A stretch of 64,000 nt of DNA from Vicinamibacterales bacterium (GTDB lineage Bacteria > Acidobacteriota > Vicinamibacteria > Vicinamibacterales > UBA8438): contig CATQHX010000081.1 in NCBI GenBank assembly GCA_958296065.1, positions 1 through 64,000 on the forward strand. The letters are read 5' to 3'. The notes under the pieces were generated by a model, which was given only the letters and a program-made list of their open reading frames with translations, was not told the DNA's origin and made no database searches. Position numbers and translations under genes: made by a program. Shown here piece after piece: positions 8,548 to 17,879 of the stretch. Positions within the stretch are counted from its first letter, which is position 1. Every line of letters starts with the position of its first letter.

Positions 8548-10182
8548 ATGAAGCGGTCTGCCATCTTCGTCGCCGCCGCCCTGTTCGTCTCTGGTTCGAT
8601 CTCGACCGCGCAGGAGCCGTCCACCGGGAACGGCGTGCCGCAGTTCGCGCCGGTCACCTGGGAACGTCTGGTCAACGCCGCCGACGAGCCGCACAACTGG
8701 CTGATGTACAACGGCACGCTGGACGGCAAGCGCTTCTCCCGGCTCGAGCAGATCGACCGGAGCAATGTCGCCGACCTGGAGCTGAAGTGGGCCTACAACA
8801 TCCGCCAGCTCGACCGGACGGAGACGACTCCGCTGGTGGTCGACGGCGTGATGTTCATCACCGAGTCGCCGAGCAACGTGACCGCGGTGGATGCGACCAG
8901 CGGGCGCCCGTTCTGGCGCTACGAGCACCAGTTGCCGGACGACCTGCGTATCTGCTGCGGGCGCAACAACCGCGGCGTCGCCATTCTGGGCGAGACGCTC
9001 TACATGAGCACCCTCGACGCGCACCTGGTCGCCATCGACGCGCGCACCGGCAACCTGGTCTGGGACGCGGAGGTGGCGGACTATCGCTCGGGTTACAGCA
9101 AGACCGCCGCGCCGCTCATCGTGAAGGACCGGGTGGTGACGGGCATCGCCGGCGGGGAGTTCGGCATCCGCGGGTTCCTCGACTCGTACGACGCGGCGAC
9201 CGGCGATCGCGCCTGGCGGACCTACACCATTCCCGGGCCGGACCATCCCGACAACCAGACGTGGTTGGGCGACTCGTGGCGCACCGGCGGATCGCCTACC
9301 TGGATCACCGGCTCGTACGACCCGGAGCTGAACCTCGTCTACTGGGGCACCGGCAACCCCGGCCCCGACTACGGCAGCGAGATGCGGCTGGGCGACAACC
9401 TGTACGCCGACTCGGTGCTCGCCCTCGACGGCGACACGGGCGAGATGCGCTGGTACTTCCAGTTCACGCCGCACGACGTCCACGACTGGGACGCGATCCA
9501 GATTCCGGTGCTCGCCGATATCGAGCTCGAGGGCGAGCCGCGCAAGGCGATGCTGTGGGCCAACCGCAACGCCTTCTATTACACGCTCGACCGCGAGACC
9601 GGGGAATTCCTGCTCGGCAAGCCGTTCGCGCTGCAGACCTGGGCCGAGGGGCTCGACGAGAACGGCCGCCCCATCCGGCGACCCGGCATGTTCCCCTCGG
9701 AGGACGGGACGGTGGTGGCGCCGACCGCCGGCGGCGCGACCAACTGGTGGTCGCCCGCGTTCAACCCCCGCACCGGACTCCTCTACGTCAACTCCTTCGA
9801 CGGCGAGGGCGAGTTCTTCGTGCGCGAGGAGGACTACGTCGAGGGCGAGCGCTACACGGGCGGGGGCGTGCAGTCGCCGCAGCCGATGGACAACTACCGG
9901 AGCGCCATCCGGGCCATCGATCCGACCACCGGCGACGTCCGCTGGGAGTTCGAGATGAAGCCGCGCGCCCGCTCCGGCGTGCTGGCAACCGGCGACCTGG
10001 TGTTCAGTGCGACGGTCGACGGCTACTTCTTCGCCCTCGACGCGGAGAGCGGCGAAGAGCTCTGGCACATCCCGCTCGGCGGCCCGGTCAACGCCAACCC
10101 GATGACCTACGCGGTCGACGGGCGGCAGTACGTCACGATGTCGGTCGGGAACACGGTCTACACGTTCGGCCTGGACGACTAG
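8548..10182 (+). CDS. PQQ-dependent alcohol dehydrogenase (quinoprotein, methanol/ethanol type)
   Basis: This periplasmic quinoprotein has 544 residues. The ATG follows AGGAG and a Sec leader (MKRSAIFVAAALFVSGSIST). The eight-bladed propeller carries tryptophan-docking repeats such as AVDATSGRPFWRY, AIDARTGNLVWDAEV and ALDAESGEELWHI. The adjacent cysteines C136-C137 in RICCGRNN correspond to the strained disulphide over PQQ. GTGNPGP near 270 gives the metal-binding Asn, and FTPHDVHDWDA near 307-316 gives the catalytic aspartate region. It lacks a C-terminal cytochrome domain. The gene sits between a propeller lactonase and a serine hydrolase on the same strand. The alcohol substrate cannot be assigned. 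Confidence 0.9.
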   Translation: MKRSAIFVAAALFVSGSISTAQEPSTGNGVPQFAPVTWERLVNAADEPHNWLMYNGTLDGKRFSRLEQIDRSNVADLELKWAYNIRQLDRTETTPLVVDGVMFITESPSNVTAVDATSGRPFWRYEHQLPDDLRICCGRNNRGVAILGETLYMSTLDAHLVAIDARTGNLVWDAEVADYRSGYSKTAAPLIVKDRVVTGIAGGEFGIRGFLDSYDAATGDRAWRTYTIPGPDHPDNQTWLGDSWRTGGSPTWITGSYDPELNLVYWGTGNPGPDYGSEMRLGDNLYADSVLALDGDTGEMRWYFQFTPHDVHDWDAIQIPVLADIELEGEPRKAMLWANRNAFYYTLDRETGEFLLGKPFALQTWAEGLDENGRPIRRPGMFPSEDGTVVAPTAGGATNWWSPAFNPRTGLLYVNSFDGEGEFFVREEDYVEGERYTGGGVQSPQPMDNYRSAIRAIDPTTGDVRWEFEMKPRARSGVLATGDLVFSATVDGYFFALDAESGEELWHIPLGGPVNANPMTYAVDGRQYVTMSVGNTVYTFGLDD

Positions 10183-10233
10183 GGGAGATCGACGGGACGG
10201 CTCGTCGAAGCCGCGCCCGAAAGGGAGGTTCGC

Positions 10234-11541
10234 ATGCAGGCGTCAGTTTCTCGGTGGTCGATTCTCGGAGTGGTGTGCCTTGTGGTGACCGCGGTCGGTC
10301 TGCACGGCGCGTCGGCCGATCTCCCGGTGATGGACGGGGTGCCCACGGCCGAGCCCGAAGCGGTCGGCATGTCGTCGGAACGTCTCGAACGGCTCGACCG
10401 GGTCATGCGGGCCTACATCGACCGCGAGGAGGTGGCGGGGGCGGTCACCCTCGTGGCCCGGCGCGGCAAGGTGGTCAACTTCTCGGCGCAGGGCCGGCGG
10501 GACGTCGAGGGCGGCAAGGCGATGACCCACGACACCATCTTCCGCATGGCGTCGATGACCAAGCCAATCGCCTCGGTGGCGCTGATGATGCTCTACGAGG
10601 AGGGACGCTTCCAGCTCCGCGACCCCATCTCCAAATGGCTGCCGGAGTTCGGCGACATGCAGGTGGCCGTCCCGGCGCCGGAGCAGGAGCGGCTCACCGG
10701 AAGCTACAAGCTGGTGCCCGCCGCACGCCCGATCACCGTGCAGCACGTGCTGACCCACACCGCGGGTCTGGCCAACACCTACCGGGGCCTGACCCAGCCG
10801 GAGTTCCAGGCGATGAACGCCGAGCGCAAGCCGCACGACACGGTCGGCGACATGGTGAAGCGGCTGGCGAAGCTGCCTCTCAACTTCCACCCGGGCGACC
10901 GCTGGGAGTACGGCCGGGCCACCGACGTGGTGGGGCGGCTGGTCGAGGTCATGTCGGGCAAGACGCTCGACGCGTTCTTCCGCGAGCGCATCTTCGAGCC
11001 GCTCGACATGCCGGACACGCACTTCTTTTTGCCGAAGTCGAAGCTCGACCGTTTCGCCGCGCTCTACGGGCCGAACGACGACGGGAAGATCGTCCTCACC
11101 GAGGCGCCGACCGCCGACAGCCGGTTCGTCCGCGAGCCGCACGTCTATTTCAGCGGCGCGGGCGGCCTGGTCTCGACCGCGCGCGACTACTTCCGGTTCC
11201 ATCAGATGATGCTGAACGGCGGCGAGCTGGACGGCGTGCGGATCCTGAGCCGCAAGACCATCGAGCTGATGACCGCCAACCACACCGGCGACTTCGGCAT
11301 CTGGCTGGCCGGTCCCGGCTATGGCTTCGGCCTCGGCTACGCCATCGTGACAGACCTGGGACCGTCCGGGACCCCGCGCTCGGAGGGCTCCTACTACTGG
11401 GGCGGCGCGTTCGGCACCATCTTCTGGGTGGATCCGTCCGAGGAGCTGATCGGCATCATGCTGACGCAGATGCGGCCGTACACGCACCTGCGCATCCGCG
11501 ACGACCTGGCGACGATGACCTATCAGGCGATCGTCGATTGA
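10234..11541 (+). CDS. Secreted serine hydrolase, class C beta-lactamase fold
   Basis: This is an esterase or beta-lactamase-related hydrolase of 435 residues with a Sec leader (SILGVVCLVVTAVGLHGASA). The Ser-x-x-Lys motif is SMTK at 107-110, and the Tyr motif is in WEYGRATD (Tyr226), the position of YxN in class C enzymes. A later HTAGL and a GYGFGLGY segment are typical of EstB-like proteins. The start has GGGAGG upstream. It follows the PQQ dehydrogenase by 51 bp. Its last 50 bp recur in degraded form at 17876-17930, on the far side of the ABC-3C island, so its 3' end marks an island boundary. A paralogue is at 26454-27770. Confidence 0.88.
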   Translation: MQASVSRWSILGVVCLVVTAVGLHGASADLPVMDGVPTAEPEAVGMSSERLERLDRVMRAYIDREEVAGAVTLVARRGKVVNFSAQGRRDVEGGKAMTHDTIFRMASMTKPIASVALMMLYEEGRFQLRDPISKWLPEFGDMQVAVPAPEQERLTGSYKLVPAARPITVQHVLTHTAGLANTYRGLTQPEFQAMNAERKPHDTVGDMVKRLAKLPLNFHPGDRWEYGRATDVVGRLVEVMSGKTLDAFFRERIFEPLDMPDTHFFLPKSKLDRFAALYGPNDDGKIVLTEAPTADSRFVREPHVYFSGAGGLVSTARDYFRFHQMMLNGGELDGVRILSRKTIELMTANHTGDFGIWLAGPGYGFGLGYAIVTDLGPSGTPRSEGSYYWGGAFGTIFWVDPSEELIGIMLTQMRPYTHLRIRDDLATMTYQAIVD

Positions 11542-11544
11542 GTC
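11491..11544 (+). repeat. Direct repeat, left copy (end of hydrolase gene)
   Basis: The last 50 bases of the hydrolase gene plus three more recur at 17876-17930. The final 21 bases, CAGGCGATCGTCGATTGAGT plus C, are identical in both copies, and the preceding 30 are similar with a few changes and a 2-bp length difference. The two copies are in the same orientation and bracket the ABC-3C genes. Confidence 0.75.
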
Positions 11545-11896
11545 GCCTTACTGACCACAACGTACACCTTTGACGTCCCAACAACGGTCGCACTCGTCAC
11601 GAAGGCGCGTTCTGGGTCCTTCACCTCCACCCTAGAGCCTCCCTATTGACTACAACAATCTCGCCTGCTGTCAACAAGAGTGGCAGCGATAGGGCTCCTT
11701 CCAGCGTGCCGGGAACCGTCCGCGGCATCCTGCTTCAGGTGACGCGATTCCTGTTCTATCTCCTCCGTGTCGAGACAACCGACGTTGTCAGCTTGGAGCT
11801 GTTTGAGGATGTAGGCGTGGAATTCGCCGACGGACGCAAGATCGCAGAGCAAGACAAGAGTATTCGTTCTGCCAACCCCCTTGCCGACCGCTCTAA

Positions 11897-13613
11897 CCCG
11901 GACTATTCGTGGCGACCGCGACTCGGCCCCTGGCAGGCGGTGCCGGAACCGGATTCGGTCACGGACAACGGGGAATGAGCAGTGGGCGGCTATTGGAACG
12001 TTTTCAACCGCGCGTTGAGCGCCGAATGGGCGTGATGACGGGTGCCGCAGGGGAAGGCAGCGCACACTTCCCCCGTTGCGGGCGGTTGGCAGCCTCCGTC
12101 AGTCAGCGATCTGACGCGCGGTAAGCGCCTATCCGGCGCGCGCCCCGAGGGCGAACGCGATGTGCCGCCATGCCGCCAAGTCCGGTGTCGCGCGCGGCAG
12201 GCGCAGGACGATGCGACGCACCGAGCACACCACCTGGACGCCGAGCTTCAGCAGACGGTCGCGCAGCCAGGGCACCTGCGCGCGGGCGCACGCGGTGTCG
12301 GCGGCGCGCAGCCGCAACTCCTGCATCAGCACGTAGGCGGCGGCCGTCAGCAGTACACGCAACTGATTTGCCGAAAACGCCCGGCAACTCGTGCGGTCGA
12401 GCTGCAGGGCCTTCAGTTCCTTGATCCGGTTCTCGGCGTCCCCGCGGGCGCAGTAGACCTTCTCGTAGAGGAAACGCGGCGTCTGCCGCATGTTGGTCAC
12501 CACGAAGCGCGGATTGTCCCGCGGCTCGCGGTCTCGGTGGCGGACGACTTCGGCCTTGATCACCACGCGGCGCGCGTGGTTCCACGTCCCGGCCTGGTAC
12601 TCGTTGGTCTCGGTGTAGACGTGCTCGGTCTGTTCGCTGCGCCAAGTCCGCGCCCGCGCCACCAGCATGGCCGGCTCGGCGTACCGCTCCAACACCGCGT
12701 TCTTCGCCATCGCGACCACGTAATCGAGCCGCGGCTGCGCCTCCAGGAAGGCGAAGACCGCCGGGCTGGCAAAGCCCCCGTCGAGCCGAACGAGAATGCG
12801 CGCCCGCGGAAACGCCCGGCGCAGCCGCGGCAGCAACCGCGACAACAGCCCGACCGTCCCCTCGGAGGCGACCGCCTTGCCGTGCCGCAACAGCGCCGCG
12901 CACAGATACTGCTCGGATTCGCGGTCGAAGGTCAGGAAGCCAAGCAGCGGCAGGTAGCACCAGTTGTCGTAGTACCCGTTGAAGAGCGTGTACTGCTGCG
13001 CCCCGTGCGTCGGGTCGTCCGTCGGGTCCAGATCGATCGTGATGCACCGCGCCCGCCCGTCCAGGCGGCAGCGATGGCGCTCGATGACCCGCGTGGCCAA
13101 CTCGTCCGCCATGCGGTAGAGCGCGCAGCCGTTGACCGCGTTCTCGAACCGCGACAGCGTCGGCTGTGACGCTAAGCGCTCGCCCGAAACCGGGTCTCTG
13201 TCAAGCAGCAGCTTGTGGATGGGGTCGTCGGCAAGACGGTCGCCATCATTGCAGTCGGGATGGCCGCAGGCGATGCCAAAGATGCGCTGGCCGATCAGGT
13301 CCGCAAGCGAGTGCCGGGTCTTGTCCGGCGCCCGCTTGTCGAACAGACACCCGGCGAACGCCTTGACCAGGCCGTAGATGCGCTCGGCGGCCTTCAGCAG
13401 GATCGCCCCGCCGTCGGAACTGGCCTGCTCCTGGTTGAACTGGGCCAACAGCGGCTTGTCAAACAGATCCGGGAACAGAACAGTCTGTGGTACAGTCTCG
13501 GTCGTCACGCAAGGGCCTCCGTGGTGGCGCAAGTGGTTGTCAACACTGCACTTGTACCACACGGGGGCTCTTGTGTCTGTACCGGAATCGGAACACGCCA
13601 CGAATTTTCCGGG
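11897..13613 (-). mobile_element. IS1380-family insertion sequence, 1717 bp
   Basis: The element has imperfect terminal inverted repeats: CCCGGACTATTCGTGGCG at 11897-11914 and, on the opposite strand from 13613, CCCGGAAAATTCGTGGCG, with 16 of 18 positions matching. It is flanked by a 4-bp CTAA duplication (11893-11896 and 13614-13617). Size, duplication length and the transposase fit the IS1380 family. It lies inside the ABC-3C component-1 gene. Removing it with one CTAA copy restores that frame exactly, so the insertion is recent relative to decay. The ends and transposase look intact, so it may still be mobile. Confidence 0.93.
12129..13508 (-). CDS. IS1380-family DDE transposase
   Basis: This 459-residue transposase starts at GTG with GGAGG nine bases upstream. 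Catalytic residues are visible in the expected order: Asp159 in ITIDLDPTDDPTHG, Asp243 in LVRLDGGFASP and Glu359 in CARGDAENRIKELK. The N-terminal region (NQEQASSDGGAILLKAAERI and GHPDCNDGDRLADDP) is characteristic of the family. It has no frameshift or premature stop. It occupies most of the 1717-bp element and points opposite to the disrupted host gene. Confidence 0.93.
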   Translation of the reverse strand: MTTETVPQTVLFPDLFDKPLLAQFNQEQASSDGGAILLKAAERIYGLVKAFAGCLFDKRAPDKTRHSLADLIGQRIFGIACGHPDCNDGDRLADDPIHKLLLDRDPVSGERLASQPTLSRFENAVNGCALYRMADELATRVIERHRCRLDGRARCITIDLDPTDDPTHGAQQYTLFNGYYDNWCYLPLLGFLTFDRESEQYLCAALLRHGKAVASEGTVGLLSRLLPRLRRAFPRARILVRLDGGFASPAVFAFLEAQPRLDYVVAMAKNAVLERYAEPAMLVARARTWRSEQTEHVYTETNEYQAGTWNHARRVVIKAEVVRHRDREPRDNPRFVVTNMRQTPRFLYEKVYCARGDAENRIKELKALQLDRTSCRAFSANQLRVLLTAAAYVLMQELRLRAADTACARAQVPWLRDRLLKLGVQVVCSVRRIVLRLPRATPDLAAWRHIAFALGARAG

Positions 13614-14260
13614 CTAAAGACCTCTGGAAAACCCTGCGCAACTGGGTCGACTCGGTCGCGGCTGGGCGACTAGATGCGAACCGGACGCGGTTTGTGATGT
13701 ACGCGCCCCACGCCCGAATCGGATCCATCGCCCGAGCACTTCACGACGCCGACACCTGCCAGAGAGCTCACGTCGCACTGAAAAAAGCACGTGCGCTCCT
13801 CACCGGACAGGACGGCAGATGGGCCCTCGGTTCTTCGGTCCGGGAATCAGTGGAAGACACCTATCGTGCAGACCCTAACCTCGTGGCCACGATCATTTCG
13901 CGGTTCACTGTGGACACTAGCGACGACCTGGATGGTCAACTAAAACCCCTCCTCCGCGATCTCTTGGTCGGGGAAGAAGCCCTCGATGATGTCATTCATT
14001 GGGCGCAAGGCTGGGTGAAGAATACGATCGAGCAGTACCTTAACCAGGGCGAGCCAGCTCAAGTCGGGAAGCTCGCTTTTCGCGATGCATTGTCGCACTA
14101 CGTGCGCCGTCACGACAGGATAGCCATACTTCGTAGCGTTGCTGCCAAGCCGACGAGCGAACAAGTTGAGGCGGAACTTGAAGAGCGCAACTACGTACGC
14201 CAGCTACGTCTTATAGCTTTGGACTACGATGACATTATCGAAGCCGTCAACGATTTTCTG

Positions 14261-14586
14261 GGTCTTCCGGGAATCGTGTGGGTAGGTCAGGCTTTGGGGT
14301 AGCCTCTGCTCCCGTCGAGTCAAGTCGCCTTCGCGCCTCCTCCGCTATCGCTTCGGCCTTTCAGGTGACTCGCCGCTCGCGCCGGCTCAGAGCTGGTTAT
14401 GGCCGGACGGCTTCGTCCGGCCACTGAAAACACTGGCCGGATCGCCATGAGGACGCTGCGCGAAGTGCCCGTCGGTATTGCTCGAGCCAGACGGATGCAC
14501 GACGGTGGAGCTGCCTGTCCCAGGGAGATGGGTGAGCGTTCCGACGTCTCCGACCACGCTGGCACCCACACGAAATCCTGAAGCGC
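14261..14586. mobile_element. 326-bp MITE-like insertion with 10-bp target duplication
   Basis: This segment interrupts ABC-3C component 1. It is flanked by direct repeats CGATTTTCTG at 14251-14260 and 14587-14596. Its ends form an imperfect 23-bp inverted repeat (17 of 23 match): 14261-14283 contains CGTGTGGGT and 14564-14586 contains its complement. It encodes no transposase. A perfect hairpin (GGCCGGACG, loop GCTT, CGTCCGGCC) lies at 14401-14422. Insert plus duplication is 336 bp, a multiple of three, so the host frame continues past it, but the element itself carries stops. The 9-10 bp duplication shows it was not mobilised by the nearby IS1380 element. Confidence 0.8.
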
Positions 14587-14934
14587 CGATTTTCTGAGTT
14601 CGTCCGTTGACCGAACGTCCTGGTCCACCAAGGGAATGATCTCCGAGAGATCACTAGAAGACTTTGAAAGGGAATTAACATTGACATGGCGCAACAAGTC
14701 CCGGCGCACTCGAGTCCAGCATAACCGCAAGACTGATGAAGAGCAGGGACAACTCACATACCTTGATTGTATCGAACACAGCGCCTCCATCGACGGGCTC
14801 GAGACGCCACAAACCTTTGTCCGTGGGAGCTGGCACGCATTGTCGGACGATCTGCTCGTCGGCTGGCACCCCAAGTACAGAAACCTCCTAAGAACCCGAA
14901 AGCCGACTACGCCCAAGGAAACGGAGTGAATTGA

Positions 14935-15438
14935 ATGTCAACTTTGACACACGAGACTAGGTGCGTGCAGAACCCGGCTCTCGGAGCGGTTCTTCTGTGG
15001 AGATTCGCGGTTGCTTGGTCCAAACACAGCTCCACTAGCGGACATCCACCGCTGCCGCAAGTGTTTCTAGTACTACCCGTTCTTTTCCATGAGGATACAT
15101 TCAATCTCTTGAAAAGCACAAATCGACCGACCGGCCTGCACGGATTCGCCGAAAAGTTCTCGCGAAAGGCGATCTGCAAGAGTGACGTGCTCATCGACAT
15201 CCATGCACGCGCGCTAGCTTGGCGACAGCTGACGTGGGAGTCCTTGCAGTTGGCGGTCCGCTCGCGACTCGTTACGGTGCTTCCTGCCAGCGGAACTGTT
15301 GTGCCTCTGACGGAGACCCGGGCATCCGGTGTGCCGACACAGGTGAAAAGGCTTGTGACGAACGCTGAGAAGTTCGGAGCTTGGTGTTCTCGTCTGTCAC
15401 TATTCGAAATCGCGAGCGTTCTGAAGGTTCAATTCTGA
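14935..15438 (+). CDS. ABC-three-component system middle component
   Basis: This 167-residue protein is intact. It matches the small middle component of ABC-3C conflict systems: an NPALGAVLLWRFAVAW start, LPQVFLVLPVLFHEDTFNLL, RPTGLHGFAEKF, then LIDIHARALAWRQLTWESLQ and a C-terminal AEKFGAWCSRLSLFEIASVL. The middle component is thought to connect the effector component to the SMC-like ATPase. It starts 6 bp after the component-1 stop, and its TGA overlaps the ATPase ATG by one base, so the three genes form one coupled operon. It is the only member of the trio without a lesion, and with both partners broken it is unlikely to work. Confidence 0.85.
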   Translation: MSTLTHETRCVQNPALGAVLLWRFAVAWSKHSSTSGHPPLPQVFLVLPVLFHEDTFNLLKSTNRPTGLHGFAEKFSRKAICKSDVLIDIHARALAWRQLTWESLQLAVRSRLVTVLPASGTVVPLTETRASGVPTQVKRLVTNAEKFGAWCSRLSLFEIASVLKVQF

Positions 15439-17412
15439 TGAAATTCAGCATTAGAGAAGTCGTACTCTGGCCTAAGAAGGACGGTTTCGCACCTAGGCGC
15501 TTGGCGCTCAGCCCGAACACGCTGAACGTGATCAACGGTGTCTCGAAGACTGGGAAGTCTGCGATAATTCCAATTATCGACTATTGTATGGCCTCCGACC
15601 GATGCTCCATACCTGTTGAGACGATTCGCGACTCCTGTGCGTGGTTTGGCATTCTGGTAGAAACGCCGGAAGGGGAGAAGTTGCTGGCTCGTAGAGAACC
15701 TGGGGAACAGAAGACGACCGGCGACATGTATCTGGCTGAGGGGCAAAGTGTTGATGTGCCGGCCTCTGCCCCGCAGAAGAACATTACTTCCGAGGCGGTG
15801 AGGGCGCGGTTGGACGAGATGGCCGGGCTGAGCAGATTGGATTTCGATTTTGACGAGGTTGGAGCAGGTTTCCGGGGTCGCCCGAGTCTGCGTGACTTAA
15901 TGGCGTTTACCTTTCAGCCGCAAAACGTCATAGCGAATCCCGATGTGCTTTTCTTCAAGGCGGACACGTACGAGCATCGAGAGAAGCTCAGGAATATCTT
16001 CCCATACGTACTCGGAGCCATGAGTTCGGAAGTTCTGGTTGCTCACCATAGACTCGCCAAAGTTGAAACGCGCGCGTGCGACGAAGGAACGCGAGCTGAA
16101 CGCTCTGAAGGAGGTGTCTGAGGGATGGATGGCTGAACTGGGCGCGGCGCTCACAAGGGCGCGCGAGTTGGGTGTGGAGGTCGCGGTACCGACAGGAGAG
16201 CAACGACGAGAAGTGTTGCTCGATGGACTGAGAGAAGTGGTTGCTACACTGAAGGAAGCGAGGGTCAGTAGTAGTAGCATTGGTGACGCCGTGAATGAGC
16301 TGGTTCGGTTGGAAGAAGAAGAATCGGTGGTGGATACGGAACTGATGGCGCTTCGGCGACGGTTGGCGGAAATGAAAAAGCTGAAGCGAAACGCGACTAG
16401 AGCCGGAGAGGCGTTTGGAATCCAGCGGGATCGGTTGGCATTATCACGATGGTTGAAGAACCTGGGCAAGGAGGCCCGGGCCTGCCCGATTTGCGAAGGA
16501 CCGCTCTCGGGCGGCGAACGAATGGACGAACTTGTGGCTTCACTTGAAGAGGTTGAGGAGCAAGTGAAGGGCTCAGAGTCGGTGTCGGGTGTTATCGATA
16601 GAGAAATGTTCCGAGTCGAGGCGGAGTTGTCGGTTGCAGTGGACAAACTAAGGAGCGTTGCCGTGCGAAAGGAGGAGGCGGGAACACGCAGGACGGAGAT
16701 CGAACAAGCGCGGTTCAGGCAGTCGGAGGTTGATAGGTTTCTCGGACGGGTGGACACGATGCTACAGGTCCAGGACGCGCTTGGGCAAGAGGGGAACGTT
16801 AGAGAAGAACTGGAGGAATTGCGTCGCATCGAGGCTGTTTTGAGAAGACGGATATCAGAGGAAGGTGTGGCTGCACGCAGGCGGCGGTCGCTTGAGAAGA
16901 TCGCCGTTCTCGCAGGCCGCCTGTTACCGTCGTTGGACACTGAAAGGCCGGACGATCCGATAGAGCTATCTATCACAGATCTGACGATAAGAGTCAAGGG
17001 GAAACGTCGTGAGGATTATTTGTGGGAAGTCGGAAGCGGCGCGAATTGGCTTTCGTATCATGTAGCTGTGTCCCTAGCTTTACAGGAGTTCTTTCTCGCT
17101 GAGCAATCAAACCCGGTGCCGGCGTTCTTGGTGTACGATCAACCGAGTCAGGTTTATTTTCCTCGGCGCCTAGCGGGGACGCGAGACGGCAGCCGGGCGG
17201 AGCGCGAGCCGGTTTTGGACGACGAGGACGCCGAGGCAGTTCGGAAGGTGTTTGAAGTCATGAGCGGAGTGGTGGAGAGGCTAGGTGGGCGGTTGCAGGT
17301 GCTTGTGTTGGACCACGCAGGACAGAACGTCTGGGGCGGAGTTGCCGGGATTCACCTGGTAGAAGACTGGCGTGACGGAAGAACGTTGGTTCCGAAAGAG
17401 TGGCTATTGTAA
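15438..17412 (+). pseudogene. DUF3732 SMC-like ATPase of the ABC-3C system, frameshifted
   Basis: This is the ATPase component, about 657 residues if repaired. The N-terminal part has Walker A GVSKTGKS (residues 34-41). The frame breaks at about 16062, where GCCAAAGTTG has one extra G relative to the frame that continues LKRARATKEREL. The second part is a long coiled coil with a zinc-hook-like ACPICEGPL, then FLVYDQPSQVYFP, the DUF3732 signature in the Walker B region, and VLVLDHAGQNVWG. DUF3732 proteins are the SMC/Rad50-like ATPases of ABC-3C systems. The frameshift separates Walker A from the rest, so the product should be inactive unless the base is a sequencing error. GC content appears lower than in flanking metabolic genes, consistent with horizontal origin. 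Confidence 0.88.
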
Positions 17413-17454
17413 GCAGGGCCTCGCGGGGGGTAGCGCGGGGGGTAGGGGGTTTCT

Positions 17455-17879
17455 CAAACGCCGAGGAGCTCGCCGTTCCGGAGCGCACGCAGGAATTTCG
17501 CCAGCGGCAGAATCCGGACGCCGTCGACCACCCGGGCCGCGGACTCGCGGCAGGCGACGATGCGGTGCGCCCAGGGGAATCTCCTCGGCGAGACCCCGGA
17601 GGCCGATTACGTCGCGTTCGTCACCGCTCCTGTCGCCTTGACCTCATAGACCAGTGTCTGGAACTCCGGCTCCAGGTCGTAGGCGACGAACGGGTTGAGT
17701 TGGGTCCAGATCATCCCTCTCAGCTCGGCCGCCAAGTCCATCCAGAAGCAGGTGTTCGCAGCGCCCGCCCAGCGGAACACGCCGTCGTTGTGCGGCTTCG
17801 GCGAAGACTCCGGGTCGACGAACCCGGCGAAACCCACCCGAACCCGTGCCCCCGGCTCAGGTACAAGTAACCTGCACAT
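17455..17879 (-). pseudogene. Chimeric scar: serine hydrolase C-terminus joined to DUF4143 ATPase C-terminus
   Basis: Read on the minus strand, 17879-17646 encodes PESSPKPHNDGVFRWAGAAN ... LEPEFQTLVY, nearly identical to the C-terminus of the hydrolase at 26454-27770. It passes without a stop into EVKATGAVTN, a segment of the DUF4143 ATPase at 25112-26290. Further ATPase-like text (RGLAEEIPL, then frameshifted matches to the ATPase C-terminus) continues to about 17455. In the intact pair the hydrolase lies just upstream of the ATPase in the same orientation. The scar is therefore a second copy of the pair in which everything from the end of the hydrolase to near the end of the ATPase was deleted. 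Confidence 0.8.

Larger units (their letters stand above)
11646..14929 (+). pseudogene. ABC-three-component system protein (effector/C-terminal component), broken by IS and MITE
   Basis: Three pieces join without a frame change into a 408-residue protein when the two insertions are removed: 11646-11896, 13618-14260 and 14597-14929. The IS splits a lysine codon, and rejoining gives PLADRSKDLWKTLRNWVDSV, a motif typical of DUF4297-like nuclease and ABC-3C components. The N-terminal part (LELFEDVGVE ... AEQDKS) has the spacing of a PD-(D/E)xK nuclease core, which is an inference. The C-terminal piece (SLEDFERELTLTWRNK ... VRGSWHALSDDLLVGWHPKY) matches the ABC-3C C-terminal domain. The start is probably TTG at 11646, because an in-frame stop at 11571 excludes a much longer gene. 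The middle component begins 6 bp after the stop. As sequenced, it makes only a 110-residue N-terminal stub. Confidence 0.85.

Noticed and set aside
8311-10068. A long minus-strand open frame opposite the PQQ alcohol dehydrogenase
   Set aside because: It is an antisense shadow; the plus strand has a leader, propeller repeats and catalytic motifs, and high-GC codon bias opens the opposite frame.
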